Assembly: GCA_947258435.1 (NCBI GenBank)
Contig: CAMYID010000016.1
Span: 143,684 to 207,683, forward strand
DNA length: 64,000 nucleotides
From: an uncultured Alphaproteobacteria bacterium
GTDB lineage: Bacteria > Pseudomonadota > Alphaproteobacteria > UBA11222
Direction of reading: 5' to 3'
Within the stretch, counting starts at the first letter, position 1; each line of letters starts with the position of its first letter. Shown here piece after piece: positions 25,800 through 34,326 of this stretch. The position numbers were made by a program, and so were the translations under genes. The notes under the pieces are model-generated. The model was given only the letters and a program-made list of their open reading frames with translations, ran no database searches and had not been told where the DNA came from.

Positions 25800-25973
25800 A
25801 ACGCTGCATGTTGTCTTGTGTTCAGGTTGCCCGAAAAAATCGTGCGCCGCATGATAGCACGGTCATGCCGGGCATGGGGGGTGCGAATGGGGAGCATTGC
25901 GCCTGCCGGCATGCCATGCCCGGCAAGACGTGCTAAGCTTGGCCTCTACGTAACAGGACACCCCCACCATCCC

Positions 25974-26822
25974 ATGACAAAAACGCTTCAACAAGGCCGG
26001 TCGCCGGCACAGGATATACAGACCGGCTTTTCCGGATTCGGGGTGCGTCATTTCGGGCGCATCAACGGGTTGGGATTGTGGACGCTCTACCGCCGGGAAC
26101 TGTCCCGCTTTCTGCGCAGCTATCCGCAAACCCTGCTTGGCCCGGTCATCGTCACATTGCTGTTTCTTACCATATTCAGCATCGCGTTGGGCGCGGGTCG
26201 GCCAACCCCGGGGGGTATTCCGTTTGTCACCTTCCTGGCGCCGGGGCTGATCATGATGACGGTGATCCAGAACGCTTTTGCGCATGGGGCCTCATCGATC
26301 ATGTTCTCCAAGGTGCAGGGGAATATCGTCGATCTGCTGATGCCGCCCCTGTCGGCAGGGGAAATCACCTTCGGGCTGACCATGGGCAGCGCAACCCGGG
26401 GCATCGCCTGCGCGATACTTGCCGCGCTGTGCCTGTGGCCGTTTACCGGACTATCGATCGTCACACCCTGGGCTGTGCTTTATTTCACACTGGCAGGCGC
26501 TGTCATGCTGTCGCTTGTCGGAATCATGACGGGCATATGGGCCGATAAAATCGACCATATGGCAACGATTACCAATTTTGTGATCCTGCCGCTTTCCTAC
26601 CTGTCGGGCACCTTTTATTCGATCGCACAATTGCCGGACTGGATCAGGAATTTCGCCGCCTTCAACCCGTTTTTCTATCTGATCGACGGGCTGCGCTACG
26701 GCTTTACCGGCCATGCGGATGCAGAGCCGCTGACAGGCATGCTGGTCACCGCGGCGCTGATCGGCATACTGTGGCTTGCCTGCTGGCGCATGTTCGCCAG
26801 CGGCTACAAACTGAAAAGCTGA
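25974..26822 (+). CDS. ABC-2 type transporter permease (orphan, paralogue of 21953-22774)
   Basis: A 282-residue six-helix permease. It shares with the upstream paralogue the blocks TLYRREL/TLYVKEV, FLAPGLIMM-VIQNAFA, VQGNIVDLLMPPL, ADKIDHMA-TNF and FNPFFYLIDG-RYGFTG; by eye well over half the residues agree. The start ATG 25974 marks where similarity begins; an in-frame ATG at 25707 would overlap the opposite-strand HEAT-like gene. No ATP-binding gene is adjacent. It is convergent with the sulfite reductase operon. Confidence 0.87.
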   Translation: MTKTLQQGRSPAQDIQTGFSGFGVRHFGRINGLGLWTLYRRELSRFLRSYPQTLLGPVIVTLLFLTIFSIALGAGRPTPGGIPFVTFLAPGLIMMTVIQNAFAHGASSIMFSKVQGNIVDLLMPPLSAGEITFGLTMGSATRGIACAILAALCLWPFTGLSIVTPWAVLYFTLAGAVMLSLVGIMTGIWADKIDHMATITNFVILPLSYLSGTFYSIAQLPDWIRNFAAFNPFFYLIDGLRYGFTGHADAEPLTGMLVTAALIGILWLACWRMFASGYKLKS

Positions 26823-26856
26823 CCGGACGACCTGAATTCAGGCGAGGGATACCGGT

Positions 26857-27153
26857 TTACGGTGCCCCATATGCAATGGTCGGTCCCGCCGCGCGCACGG
26901 CCTCGCGCCGGGATTGCGGGTGCTTGGCTTCATCCACGGGAATGGGATAGACATCCACCACCTCATTCGCCGCAACCGTCTGTTCGGCACGGACAAGCGC
27001 GGCATTCAGCGCATCTCCGATCAGAATACTGGCATCAGCGATTTTCTCGACCCACTGCACCGCGTCCTTATCGGTCGCAAAATAAACGACCACGCCATCA
27101 TCAAGCCTGTTTGCCGTAATAACCTGCGGCCCGGCTGAATCTTTTTTCGCCAT
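26857..27153 (-). CDS. DUF2849 protein of the sulfite-reduction operon
   Basis: A 98-residue small soluble protein, with VITANRLDDGVVVYFATDKDAVQWVEKIADA at the N-terminus, the DUF2849 pattern. The function is unknown, but the family is typically encoded with CysI and DUF934 in Alphaproteobacteria, suggesting an accessory role in assimilatory sulfite reduction. It starts 2 bases after the DUF934 stop, so it is the last gene of the cysI operon. Confidence 0.85.
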   Translation of the reverse strand: MAKKDSAGPQVITANRLDDGVVVYFATDKDAVQWVEKIADASILIGDALNAALVRAEQTVAANEVVDVYPIPVDEAKHPQSRREAVRAAGPTIAYGAP

Positions 27154-27155
27154 CG

Positions 27156-27671
27156 CTAGCGTCCTTCCTGAGCGACATTGCGGCGCGCCTTGTGGCGCAG
27201 TTCAAGTGCGGTGGGCGCATCATCGGCGGCGCGCTGATAACGCATGCTGAATGTCGACAATGCTTCTGCAAACCTGTCCGCATCAGGGTCTTTCTGCACC
27301 TCAAAGGTATCGAAACCGCAGCGATGCATAAAGGCCAGCTGATCAAACAGCACATTGCCGACCGCACGCAACTCACCCTTATAGCCAAAACGTTCCCGCA
27401 GCAGCCTTGCATAGGAAAAGGCACGCCCATCCCGATAAACCGGAAATTCCAGCGCAATTACGCCGAAATGGCCAAGATCGTCGCGGATTTGCGCCGGCGC
27501 CTCGTCGCTTTTGAGCCGGATGCCCACCTGCCCGCGTTTCAGCAGCGCATCGCGTTCTTCCCGCCAGCGGGCAAGCGACACGATGATCCCGCCCGCCGCG
27601 GGCGCAGGGTCGGCATCGTCGAGATGGGTCCAGTCATCGCTGACCGGCTTGCCGTCCTTAAGCAGCTTCAT
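27156..27671 (-). CDS. DUF934 protein, sulfite-reductase-associated
   Basis: A 171-residue protein with the DUF934 core: FGVIALEFPVYRDGRAFSYARLLRERFGYKGELRAVGNVLFDQLAFMHRCGFDTFE (about 68-124). Known from Pseudomonas and other bacteria next to cysI and cysH, it is sometimes called a putative oxidoreductase, and its biochemistry is not settled. Its start overlaps the end of cysI by 14 bases, which argues for translational coupling. No cysH lies in the window. Confidence 0.88.
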   Translation of the reverse strand: MKLLKDGKPVSDDWTHLDDADPAPAAGGIIVSLARWREERDALLKRGQVGIRLKSDEAPAQIRDDLGHFGVIALEFPVYRDGRAFSYARLLRERFGYKGELRAVGNVLFDQLAFMHRCGFDTFEVQKDPDADRFAEALSTFSMRYQRAADDAPTALELRHKARRNVAQEGR

Positions 27672-29316
27672 ACAACGCCTCCTTGAACGGCGTCACGCCC
27701 GTGCGGCGTACCATCTGCAGGAAGGTCTCGCCGGGTCCTTCACGCAACTCAAGATAGGTATTCACGACATTTTCCACCGCATCGGTAACCTCGTCATAGC
27801 CGAAGGCGGGACCAAGTATCTGACCGACCGCGGCATCTTCCTCGGCGCTGCCGCCCAGTGTGATCTGGTAGAACTCCGTGCCCTTCTTGTCGACGCCCAG
27901 AATACCGATATGGCCCACATGATGGTGCCCGCAAGCATTGATGCAGCCTGAAATCTTGATCTTGAGCGGGCCGATATCATGCTGACGCTTGAGATCGGCG
28001 AACCGGTCGCTGATCATCTGCGCCACCGGGATCGACCGGGCATTGGCCAACGCACAATAATCCAGCCCCGGACAGGCAATGATGTCGCTGACAAGCCCGA
28101 CATTGGGGGTTGCCAGATCAAGTGCCTGCAACGCCTCCCACAAGGCGTAAAGGTCCTTCTGCCGGACATGGGGCAGCGTCAGATTCTGTTCATGCGTCGC
28201 GCGGATTTCACCGAAGCTGAACTGATCGGCAAGACCTGCGACCGCTTCCATCTGGCTGTCGGTCACATCGCCCGGGATGCCGCCGATAGGCTTGAGAGAC
28301 AGATTGACGATCGCATAGCCCGACACCTTATGCGGTGCCAGATTGGCATGCGCCCAGTCCGCGAATGCGGGATCGGCATCCAGCTTTTGCATGAATTCGG
28401 CCGGATCCGCCTCAAGCGCTTCATAAGCGGGCGGCGCGAAGAAAGCGCGGATGCGTTGCACCTCTTCTTCGGGCAACTCAAGATAGCCTTCGCGGATTTC
28501 CGCCCATTCCTCGTTGACCAGTCGGGTGAATTCCTCAACCCCGGTCTCATTGACCAGGATCTTGATCCGCGCCTTGTACATATTATCCCGGCGGCCCAGC
28601 ATATTGTAAACGCGCAGCACCGCCTCGGTATAGGACAGCAGATCCCGTTTGGCGACAAACGGATTGATGCACTTGCCGATGACGGGCGTCCGGCCCAGCC
28701 CGCCACCGACCCAGAATTCAAAGCCGGTTTCACCCGCCTCATTCTGGACCACGACAAGCCCGATATCATGCACCTTGATTGCCGCGCGGTCATTCGCGCA
28801 CCCGGTGATCGCGATCTTGAATTTGCGCGGCAGGAATGAAAACTCGGGATGCAGGCTCGACCATTGCCGCAACACCTCCGCATAAATGCGCGGATCATCC
28901 ACCTCACCCGCTGCGACACCGGCATACTGATCAGCGGTCACATTGCGGATACAGTTGCCGCTCGTCTGAAGCGCATGCATCTCGACCGTGGCCAGCTCGG
29001 CCAGAATATCGGGGGTATCCTTCAGCGCCGGCCAGTTATATTGCAGGTTCTGGCGGGTCGTGAAATGACCATAGCCCCTATCATACTTACGGGAAATTTC
29101 GGCAAGCTTGCGCAGCTGGGTAGAGGACAGCGTGCCATAGGGGATCGCCACCCGCAGCATATAAGCATGCAATTGCAGATAAAGGCCGTTCATCAGCCGC
29201 AACGGCTTGAACTCATCCTCGGTCAGTTCACCGGAGAGCCGCCGCGCCACCTGATCGCGGAACTGTTCGACCCGTTCATTGACAAAGGTCTGATCGAAAT
29301 CATCGTAACGGTACAT
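27658..29316 (-). CDS. cysI: sulfite reductase hemoprotein (nitrite/sulfite reductase)
   Basis: A 552-residue siroheme/[4Fe-4S] reductase with two ferredoxin-like and two hemoprotein domains. The cofactor cysteines are in IIACPGLDYC (CxxxxxC) and SGCINACGHHHVGHIG (CxxxC), with the first-half motifs TRQNLQYNWPAL and TSGNCIRNVTADQYAG. It reduces sulfite to sulfide with six electrons. The operon context with DUF934 and DUF2849 favours sulfite over nitrite. The electron donor (ferredoxin or a CysJ-like flavoprotein) is not encoded here. A good sigma-70-like promoter lies about 80 bases upstream. Confidence 0.92.
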   Translation of the reverse strand: MYRYDDFDQTFVNERVEQFRDQVARRLSGELTEDEFKPLRLMNGLYLQLHAYMLRVAIPYGTLSSTQLRKLAEISRKYDRGYGHFTTRQNLQYNWPALKDTPDILAELATVEMHALQTSGNCIRNVTADQYAGVAAGEVDDPRIYAEVLRQWSSLHPEFSFLPRKFKIAITGCANDRAAIKVHDIGLVVVQNEAGETGFEFWVGGGLGRTPVIGKCINPFVAKRDLLSYTEAVLRVYNMLGRRDNMYKARIKILVNETGVEEFTRLVNEEWAEIREGYLELPEEEVQRIRAFFAPPAYEALEADPAEFMQKLDADPAFADWAHANLAPHKVSGYAIVNLSLKPIGGIPGDVTDSQMEAVAGLADQFSFGEIRATHEQNLTLPHVRQKDLYALWEALQALDLATPNVGLVSDIIACPGLDYCALANARSIPVAQMISDRFADLKRQHDIGPLKIKISGCINACGHHHVGHIGILGVDKKGTEFYQITLGGSAEEDAAVGQILGPAFGYDEVTDAVENVVNTYLELREGPGETFLQMVRRTGVTPFKEALYEAA

Positions 29317-29396
29317 AATCGGGGTTTTCCCTGGGTCCGTGCTTTTCCCGTGACGATATAGCAGACCGGCGCGGGAAATTCCTGTTTATGCGGCGG

Positions 29397-29425
29397 AATA
29401 TGTTTGCACCGGCTAAATATGTCAA
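29397..29425 (-). promoter_or_regulatory. candidate sigma-70 promoter of cysI operon
   Basis: On the minus strand TTGACA (29420-29425) and CATATT (29397-29402) are separated by exactly 17 bases. The -35 is perfect and the -10 matches 4 of 6. It lies 80 bases upstream of the cysI ATG, in an AT-rich stretch that extends to about 29470. Confidence 0.6.
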
Positions 29426-29505
29426 TATGAGTGTGAAATATATTTAATTACATTTTTTTTATGTTGTTAACGAGAAAATCGCAATTCGGCCCGATCATAT
29501 GGCTT

Positions 29506-30345
29506 TCAGCGCCAGGCCTGTGGCCGTGCACTGTCGTGCCAGCGGCGCAGCAACAGTGTTTCAAGCAAGCTGAGCAGGAAGAAAATCGCAATCCCGAGCA
29601 GCGACAGCAGGATCAGCGCGGCGAACATATGCGGGATTTGCAGCCGGTTACCCGCTTCCATAATCCGCCAGGCAAGACCGGTCGACGCCCCGCTTCCGGC
29701 GACAAATTCAGCCACGACCGTGCCGATCAGGGCAAGCCCGCCTGAAATTTTCATCCCCGACAGCAGGAAGGGCAAGGCGGTCGGCATTTGCACAAGCCAC
29801 GCCGTCTGAAGCCGCGACGCTCCATAAAGCCGCATCAGGGCAAGCAGATTGGGATCGGCCGAACGCAGCCCCAGGGTCATATTCGACAGAATGGGAAAAA
29901 ATGCCGCGACCCAGGCCATGATCAGTAAGGCGCGATCTGTGTGATCGAACCCGACCCAAATGAGGATCAGCGGGGCAATGGCGATGATCGGCGTTACCTG
30001 CAGGATGACCGCAAAGGGGAACAGCGTCATCTCGACGATCCGGCTTTGCGAAAATAACAGGGACAGCCCTACACCGCTGACGACCGCCAGGCCAAAGGCA
30101 AGGGCCGTGATCTGCACCGTCTGCCACAGGCTTGCGGCAAGTGAGGGAAAGCCGGCGATCAATGCGGTTCCGATCGCACTCGGCGCGGGCAGGACAAAGG
30201 GCGGAATCTGCGCGGTCCGCACGATAAACTCCCATCCGCCAAGCGCCACCGCACCGGCAAATAACGGCATTACAATCGCCATGATGCGCGTGCCGCCCGC
30301 GCCGGCCTGCTTTGCCTGCCGCTGCATCCTCGTCCGCTGCCGCAT
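29506..30345 (-). CDS. ABC transporter permease, SsuC/TauC/ThiX type
   Basis: A 279-residue permease of the BPD_transp_1 family with about six helices. The start of the conserved part is MPLFAGAVALGGWEFIVRTAQIPPFVLPAPS, and the coupling EAA-like loop is RLYGASRLQTAWLVQMPTALPFLLSGMKISGG (about 180-212). ATG 30345 has GGGAGGGGCG upstream; the ATG at 30468 does not. It should pair with the ATPase at 31459-32232 and the binding protein at 32229-33239 on the same strand, but two plus-strand genes lie between them. Confidence 0.87.
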   Translation of the reverse strand: MRQRTRMQRQAKQAGAGGTRIMAIVMPLFAGAVALGGWEFIVRTAQIPPFVLPAPSAIGTALIAGFPSLAASLWQTVQITALAFGLAVVSGVGLSLLFSQSRIVEMTLFPFAVILQVTPIIAIAPLILIWVGFDHTDRALLIMAWVAAFFPILSNMTLGLRSADPNLLALMRLYGASRLQTAWLVQMPTALPFLLSGMKISGGLALIGTVVAEFVAGSGASTGLAWRIMEAGNRLQIPHMFAALILLSLLGIAIFFLLSLLETLLLRRWHDSARPQAWR

Positions 30346-30514
30346 CGCCCCTCCCTGCCCTGTTACTCCTCCCTGCCCGGTGACCCAGGCCTTACCGTCG
30401 CCGCCGCATGACGGACGCGGTGGAATTGAGCCCCCATCGCCATACTGATATAAGATCAGCCCACGCATATAAACGACCGATCACATCACCAACCGATCAC
30501 AGGCAAGCCACGCG

Positions 30515-31111
30515 ATGGAAACCGCAAACCAGCGACACACCCAGCGACAGGGGATATGGCACGCCGCCTGCTGGGGCGTGGCGCTGACAGCGCTGCTTGG
30601 CGGATTTACCCTGCTTGGTCATTATAACGAAAGCCTGGCGCGGCATCTGCTTGAAATTCTGAAGCTGCTGATTGATCCCGCGACGCTGCTGATCCTTGCG
30701 GCGATCTATTTCCGCAAACCGCTCGCCGCCTTTGTCGGGACGATTTTCAGCGACCATTTGCCACGGCTGATGAACCGGCTCGACGGTATTTCCATCGGCG
30801 GGGTGAATTTCAGCTTTTCCCAGGCGCGTGAGCTTATTCAGGGCACGACAGAAGAAGAATTCCGGCAACTGGTCAGCGCATTGCGCGAACAGGGTCAGCT
30901 GCCTGCGGGAGGTGAAGTGGATGAGATAGCCGACGACACTGCCGCGACACGCGATCTGCCCGCAGCGCGCCGCGCAACCGCCGGCGTCCCGGACGATGCG
31001 GAAGAAGAAGCCGAGGACGAGGCAGCGCTGCCCGAAGACGAGCTGAAGCCGGAAGAAGTTTCCGCAATCCTTGCACAGATCCGCGCGGCCTCATCGCCGC
31101 CCGGCAATTGA
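30515..31111 (+). CDS. membrane-anchored hypothetical protein with acidic tail
   Basis: A 198-residue protein with two N-terminal membrane helices (about residues 16-36 and 50-75), an amphipathic middle (MNRLDGISIGGVNFSFSQARELIQG) and a very acidic C-terminal tail (DDAEEEAEDEAALPEDELKPEEV, 160-183). I recognise no family. The next gene, a small winged-helix-like protein, starts 17 bases later. The pair is inserted, on the opposite strand, within an ABC transporter locus. It might be a membrane scaffold, but no function is supported. Confidence 0.7.
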   Translation: METANQRHTQRQGIWHAACWGVALTALLGGFTLLGHYNESLARHLLEILKLLIDPATLLILAAIYFRKPLAAFVGTIFSDHLPRLMNRLDGISIGGVNFSFSQARELIQGTTEEEFRQLVSALREQGQLPAGGEVDEIADDTAATRDLPAARRATAGVPDDAEEEAEDEAALPEDELKPEEVSAILAQIRAASSPPGN

Positions 31112-31127
31112 CGGACCCGCCTGACCC

Positions 31128-31394
31128 ATGCCTGACGCCAATGACAAGATCGCGCCCAATCTGAAATGGATGGCCGAATTCAGCACATTCGACGAGGCGG
31201 AGCAGAAGCTGCTCATCGCCCTGTCGCACCAGAAATACAAGTGGCGGACGAAAGACCGGCTGGCGGCGGCGACCGGACTGACGGCCGAGGATCTCAACAA
31301 GACGCTTGAGGAACTGATGCGCCGGAATGTGGTGCGCACCTCGATCAGCCGCAACAAGAACATCATTTTCGGGCTGCGCGAACGGGTTGGCTGA
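31128..31394 (+). CDS. small winged-helix-like protein
   Basis: An 88-residue protein. Residues about 20-75 (STFDEAEQKLLIALSHQKYKWRTKDRLAAATGLTAEDLNKTLEELMRRNVVRTSIS) read as a winged helix: three helices including a possible recognition helix, then a basic beta wing. It could bind DNA or act as a protein-interaction domain. It is probably co-transcribed with the membrane protein just upstream and converges with the ABC ATPase gene. Confidence 0.7.
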   Translation: MPDANDKIAPNLKWMAEFSTFDEAEQKLLIALSHQKYKWRTKDRLAAATGLTAEDLNKTLEELMRRNVVRTSISRNKNIIFGLRERVG

Positions 31395-31458
31395 AGCGGG
31401 TCGCCTTGCGGGTACGGTACGGCACCGCATGGCACGGCCCGCAGGGCGCAATACGCGC

Positions 31459-32232
31459 CTATGCCGCGCGCAAGGCGGCCGAAACCTCGGCGCATATTGC
31501 CCCGAACGCCGCCTGATGACGAAATTCAGGCGCCCGCGGCGCGGGCACATCCACCGGTATCAGCGTGCTTATCCGCCCCGGGCGCGCTGACATGATCGCT
31601 ATCCGCCGGGAAAGATAGACCGCTTCGGCCACGCTGTGGGTGACGAAAATCACCGTCAGACCCCGGGCCGCCGCAAGCTGTTGCAGATCATCGTTCAACT
31701 CATGACGCGTCATCTCATCGAGTGCGGCAAAAGGTTCATCAAGCAGCAGGACAGGGGGCGCGGTGACAAGCGCGCGCGCAATCGCCACCCGCATCTTCAT
31801 CCCCCCCGACAGGCTGTGCGGATAATGCCCCGCAAAACCTTCAAGCCCGACCGCGGCCAGCGCGGCGCATGCCCGCTCATGCCGCACGCGCCGGCGGATC
31901 CCCGCAAGCCGCAGCGGCAGCGCGACATTATGTTCAGCGCTGGCCCAGGGCAGCAGGGTCGGGTCCTGAAATACAAAGCCGATATCGCCGCTTTCGGGCT
32001 GTGTGTGCCATGTGATCGCACCCGCGCCCGGCCTGTCGAGCCCCGCAATCAGCCGCAGCAAGGTGGATTTACCGCAGCCCGACGGGCCAAGCAGGCTTAT
32101 GAATTCGCCCCGCGCCACCGCAAGGTCGATCCCTGCCAGCGCGGCCGTGCCATCGGCAAACCGCTTGTGGATGCCGCTCAGCCGCAAAAGACCCTGCCCC
32201 GCAGCCTCACCCGCCGCCGCCCGGCGCGTCAT
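31459..32232 (-). CDS. ABC transporter ATP-binding protein, SsuB/TauB/ThiZ type
   Basis: A 257-residue ATPase with all motifs: Walker A GPSGCGKST (about 50-58), Q-loop FQDPTLLPW, signature LSGGMKMRVAIARAL, Walker B LLLDEPFAALDE and H-loop VTHSVAEA. The DPTLLPW Q-loop variant is typical of nitrate/sulfonate/taurine/thiamine-precursor importers. It overlaps the binding-protein gene by 4 bases (ATGA). The matching permease is at 29506-30345. Confidence 0.92.
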   Translation of the reverse strand: MTRRAAAGEAAGQGLLRLSGIHKRFADGTAALAGIDLAVARGEFISLLGPSGCGKSTLLRLIAGLDRPGAGAITWHTQPESGDIGFVFQDPTLLPWASAEHNVALPLRLAGIRRRVRHERACAALAAVGLEGFAGHYPHSLSGGMKMRVAIARALVTAPPVLLLDEPFAALDEMTRHELNDDLQQLAAARGLTVIFVTHSVAEAVYLSRRIAIMSARPGRISTLIPVDVPAPRAPEFRHQAAFGAICAEVSAALRAA

Positions 32233-33239
32233 TGCGCACCGCCCCGCGCCCCATCGGGCAGAAAGTCCCGCGTATAGGCCGCACGATAATCAAGGCCAGG
32301 CGGATAGACCCCATGCGCCACCATCACATCGAAAAAGGCTTTCCAGCGCGCATCCCGCATCCGCCCGATCGCATCTTGCCCCGCCCCTTCGGGCACAACG
32401 ATATGATGGGTTTTCAGCTTGGCGATCGCCTGCGCGATAAGGGCATCGCTCATCTCGGGATTTTCGCGTTTGATGAGCGCATTGCCCGGCGCGGGATCGC
32501 CGAACAGATAATCGCGCCAGCCTTTTGCCGTTGCCGCCACAAAGCCACGCACAAGCCCGGGCTTTTCCGCGATCAGATCGTCGCGCGCCATAATCAGCGT
32601 CGCATAGCTCGGATAGCCTTCATCCGCATACAGAAAAACCTGCGGCGGATACCCCATCGCCTGCTCATACATAAAGGGTTCGGAGGTCAGATAGCCCTGC
32701 TGGATCGCCGCAGGATCGACAAGAAAGGGGGCCAGGTTGAAGGTGTATTTGCGGATCTGCCGATCCTTGAACCCGTATTTCGCCTTGAGCCACACCCACA
32801 CCGCCCCGATCGAGGCATCGGCCAGCATGATCGGCCTGCCGCGCATATCGGCAAGGCTTTCGATATCGGTGCGCGGATGGGTCATCAGGATTTCGGGGCT
32901 TTTCTGAAACACCGCCATCACCGCCTTTGCGCCGATCCCCGCGCGCACCATGTTGAGCGGCATGAAGCTTGACGAGCCCATGCCGAACTCAACCGCCCCC
33001 GCCCCCAGCAATTGCGGAATATTGACCCCGGGCCCGCCCTGCCGGATCACCACATCGAGCCCCTGCTGCGCATAAAAGCCCTTGGCAAGCGCCTGATAGA
33101 AGCCGCCATGTTCGGCCTGCGCCTTCCAGTCGGTGGCAAACACCACCCGCTCCTGCGCCCGCGCGCCGAAGGACAGACACAGCCAGAAGAGCAACAGCAC
33201 GACCGACCGCGACAGGGCTATCACCGGCACGCGGATCAT
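32229..33239 (-). CDS. ABC substrate-binding protein, NMT1/THI5-like
   Basis: A 336-residue periplasmic protein with a signal peptide (ALSRSVVLLLFWLCLSFGARA, about residues 6-27). The mature start VVFATDWKAQAEHGGFYQALAKGFYAQQGLDVVIRQGGPGVN is the pattern of hydroxymethylpyrimidine (ThiY) or riboflavin (RibY) binding proteins of the NMT1 superfamily. A vitamin-precursor substrate is therefore a fair guess; sulfonate-type ligands are an alternative. ATG 33239 has GGGGCGAGCG upstream and begins the signal peptide; ATG 33284 is less likely. Confidence 0.87.
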   Translation of the reverse strand: MIRVPVIALSRSVVLLLFWLCLSFGARAQERVVFATDWKAQAEHGGFYQALAKGFYAQQGLDVVIRQGGPGVNIPQLLGAGAVEFGMGSSSFMPLNMVRAGIGAKAVMAVFQKSPEILMTHPRTDIESLADMRGRPIMLADASIGAVWVWLKAKYGFKDRQIRKYTFNLAPFLVDPAAIQQGYLTSEPFMYEQAMGYPPQVFLYADEGYPSYATLIMARDDLIAEKPGLVRGFVAATAKGWRDYLFGDPAPGNALIKRENPEMSDALIAQAIAKLKTHHIVVPEGAGQDAIGRMRDARWKAFFDVMVAHGVYPPGLDYRAAYTRDFLPDGARGGAQ

Positions 33240-33358
33240 CGCTCGCCCCGCCAATACACAGGAAAATATCCGAATTTTCGCCAATATGTCATCGGGCTAC
33301 TGTAAGCGCCGCTTTGGCCGTGTAAACTGTCGCAAAACATGAAAAGGGAGGGATCCGC

Positions 33359-34225
33359 ATGAAACTGGCCACATTCACCCATCAGGGAAAGACGCGGATC
33401 GGCGTTGTCAGCGATACCGGAATCATCGATCTGTCGGTCGCCGCGCCTGAGCTTCCCGCGGAAATGAGCGCCTTTCTGGCGGCGGGCGCGGCGGCGATGA
33501 AGGCCGCGCGCGCGGCTGCGGGGCCGCCGATCCCGCTTGCCGACGTGCATCTGGAAGCCCCCGTGATGACACCTTCAAAATTCCTCGCCATCGGCCTGAA
33601 CTATGCCGACCATATCGCCGAATCAAAGACCGAAAAGCCTGAAATGCAACTATGGTTCAACAAGCAGGTGAGCTGCGTCAACGCGCCGGACGACCCGATC
33701 CACAAGCCGCGCGTGTCCGATGCCCTCGATTATGAAGGAGAGCTTGGCATGATCATCGGCCGGCGCTGCCGGCATGTGCCGAAAGACCGCGCGCATGAGG
33801 TTATCGCGGGCTTCTGCATCGTCAATGATGTGAGCGTGCGCGACTGGCAGTTCCACTCCCAGACCATGACGATGGGCAAAAGCTTCGACACGCACGGCCC
33901 GGTCGGCCCCTGGCTTGTCACCCCTGACGAAATCGGCGACCCGCACGCGCTGAATATCCGCACCCTGGTGAATGAGGAGGTGCGGCAGAATTCCAACACC
34001 CGTCACCTGGTCTTTAACTGCTATGACCAGATCGCCTATCTGTCGCAGGCTTTCACCCTGCTGCCCGGCGACATCATCTCGACCGGCACACCGGGCGGGG
34101 TCGGGGTTGCGATGCAACCGCCCAATTTCCTCAAGGTGGGGGACAAGGTGCGTATCGAAATCGACGGGATCGGCGCCATTGAACAAGCGGTGATCCGCGA
34201 ACCGGCCGATACCGAAATCATGTGA
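33359..34225 (+). CDS. fumarylacetoacetate hydrolase (FAH) family protein
   Basis: A 288-residue FAH-family enzyme: N-terminal cap (1-70), then the catalytic core with PSKFLAIGLNYADHIAE, the metal-binding segment ALDYEGELGMIIGR (two acidic ligands), GFCIVNDVSVRDWQF, a lysine in GKSFDTHGPVGPW, and LLPGDIISTGTPGGVG. Members cleave C-C bonds of 1,3-diketo acids or decarboxylate/isomerise, using Mg2+ or Ca2+. The substrate is unknown; an aldehyde dehydrogenase gene follows 101 bases later. It is divergent from the ABC binding-protein gene. Confidence 0.9.
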   Translation: MKLATFTHQGKTRIGVVSDTGIIDLSVAAPELPAEMSAFLAAGAAAMKAARAAAGPPIPLADVHLEAPVMTPSKFLAIGLNYADHIAESKTEKPEMQLWFNKQVSCVNAPDDPIHKPRVSDALDYEGELGMIIGRRCRHVPKDRAHEVIAGFCIVNDVSVRDWQFHSQTMTMGKSFDTHGPVGPWLVTPDEIGDPHALNIRTLVNEEVRQNSNTRHLVFNCYDQIAYLSQAFTLLPGDIISTGTPGGVGVAMQPPNFLKVGDKVRIEIDGIGAIEQAVIREPADTEIM

Positions 34226-34326
34226 TTGCAACCGCTTTACCCCCTTGTAGCGGAAATCAGCCCTAGCCGGGGGCGGCCTTTTGGTTAACTATGGGGATCG
34301 CGGAATAACGGAAGTTGGAGAGGATT

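Noticed and set aside
26831..26842. Perfect palindrome CCTGAATTCAGG between the second ABC-2 permease and DUF2849
   Set aside because: It lies between two convergent gene ends without a U tract and without a loop; a 12-bp palindrome there has no clear role.
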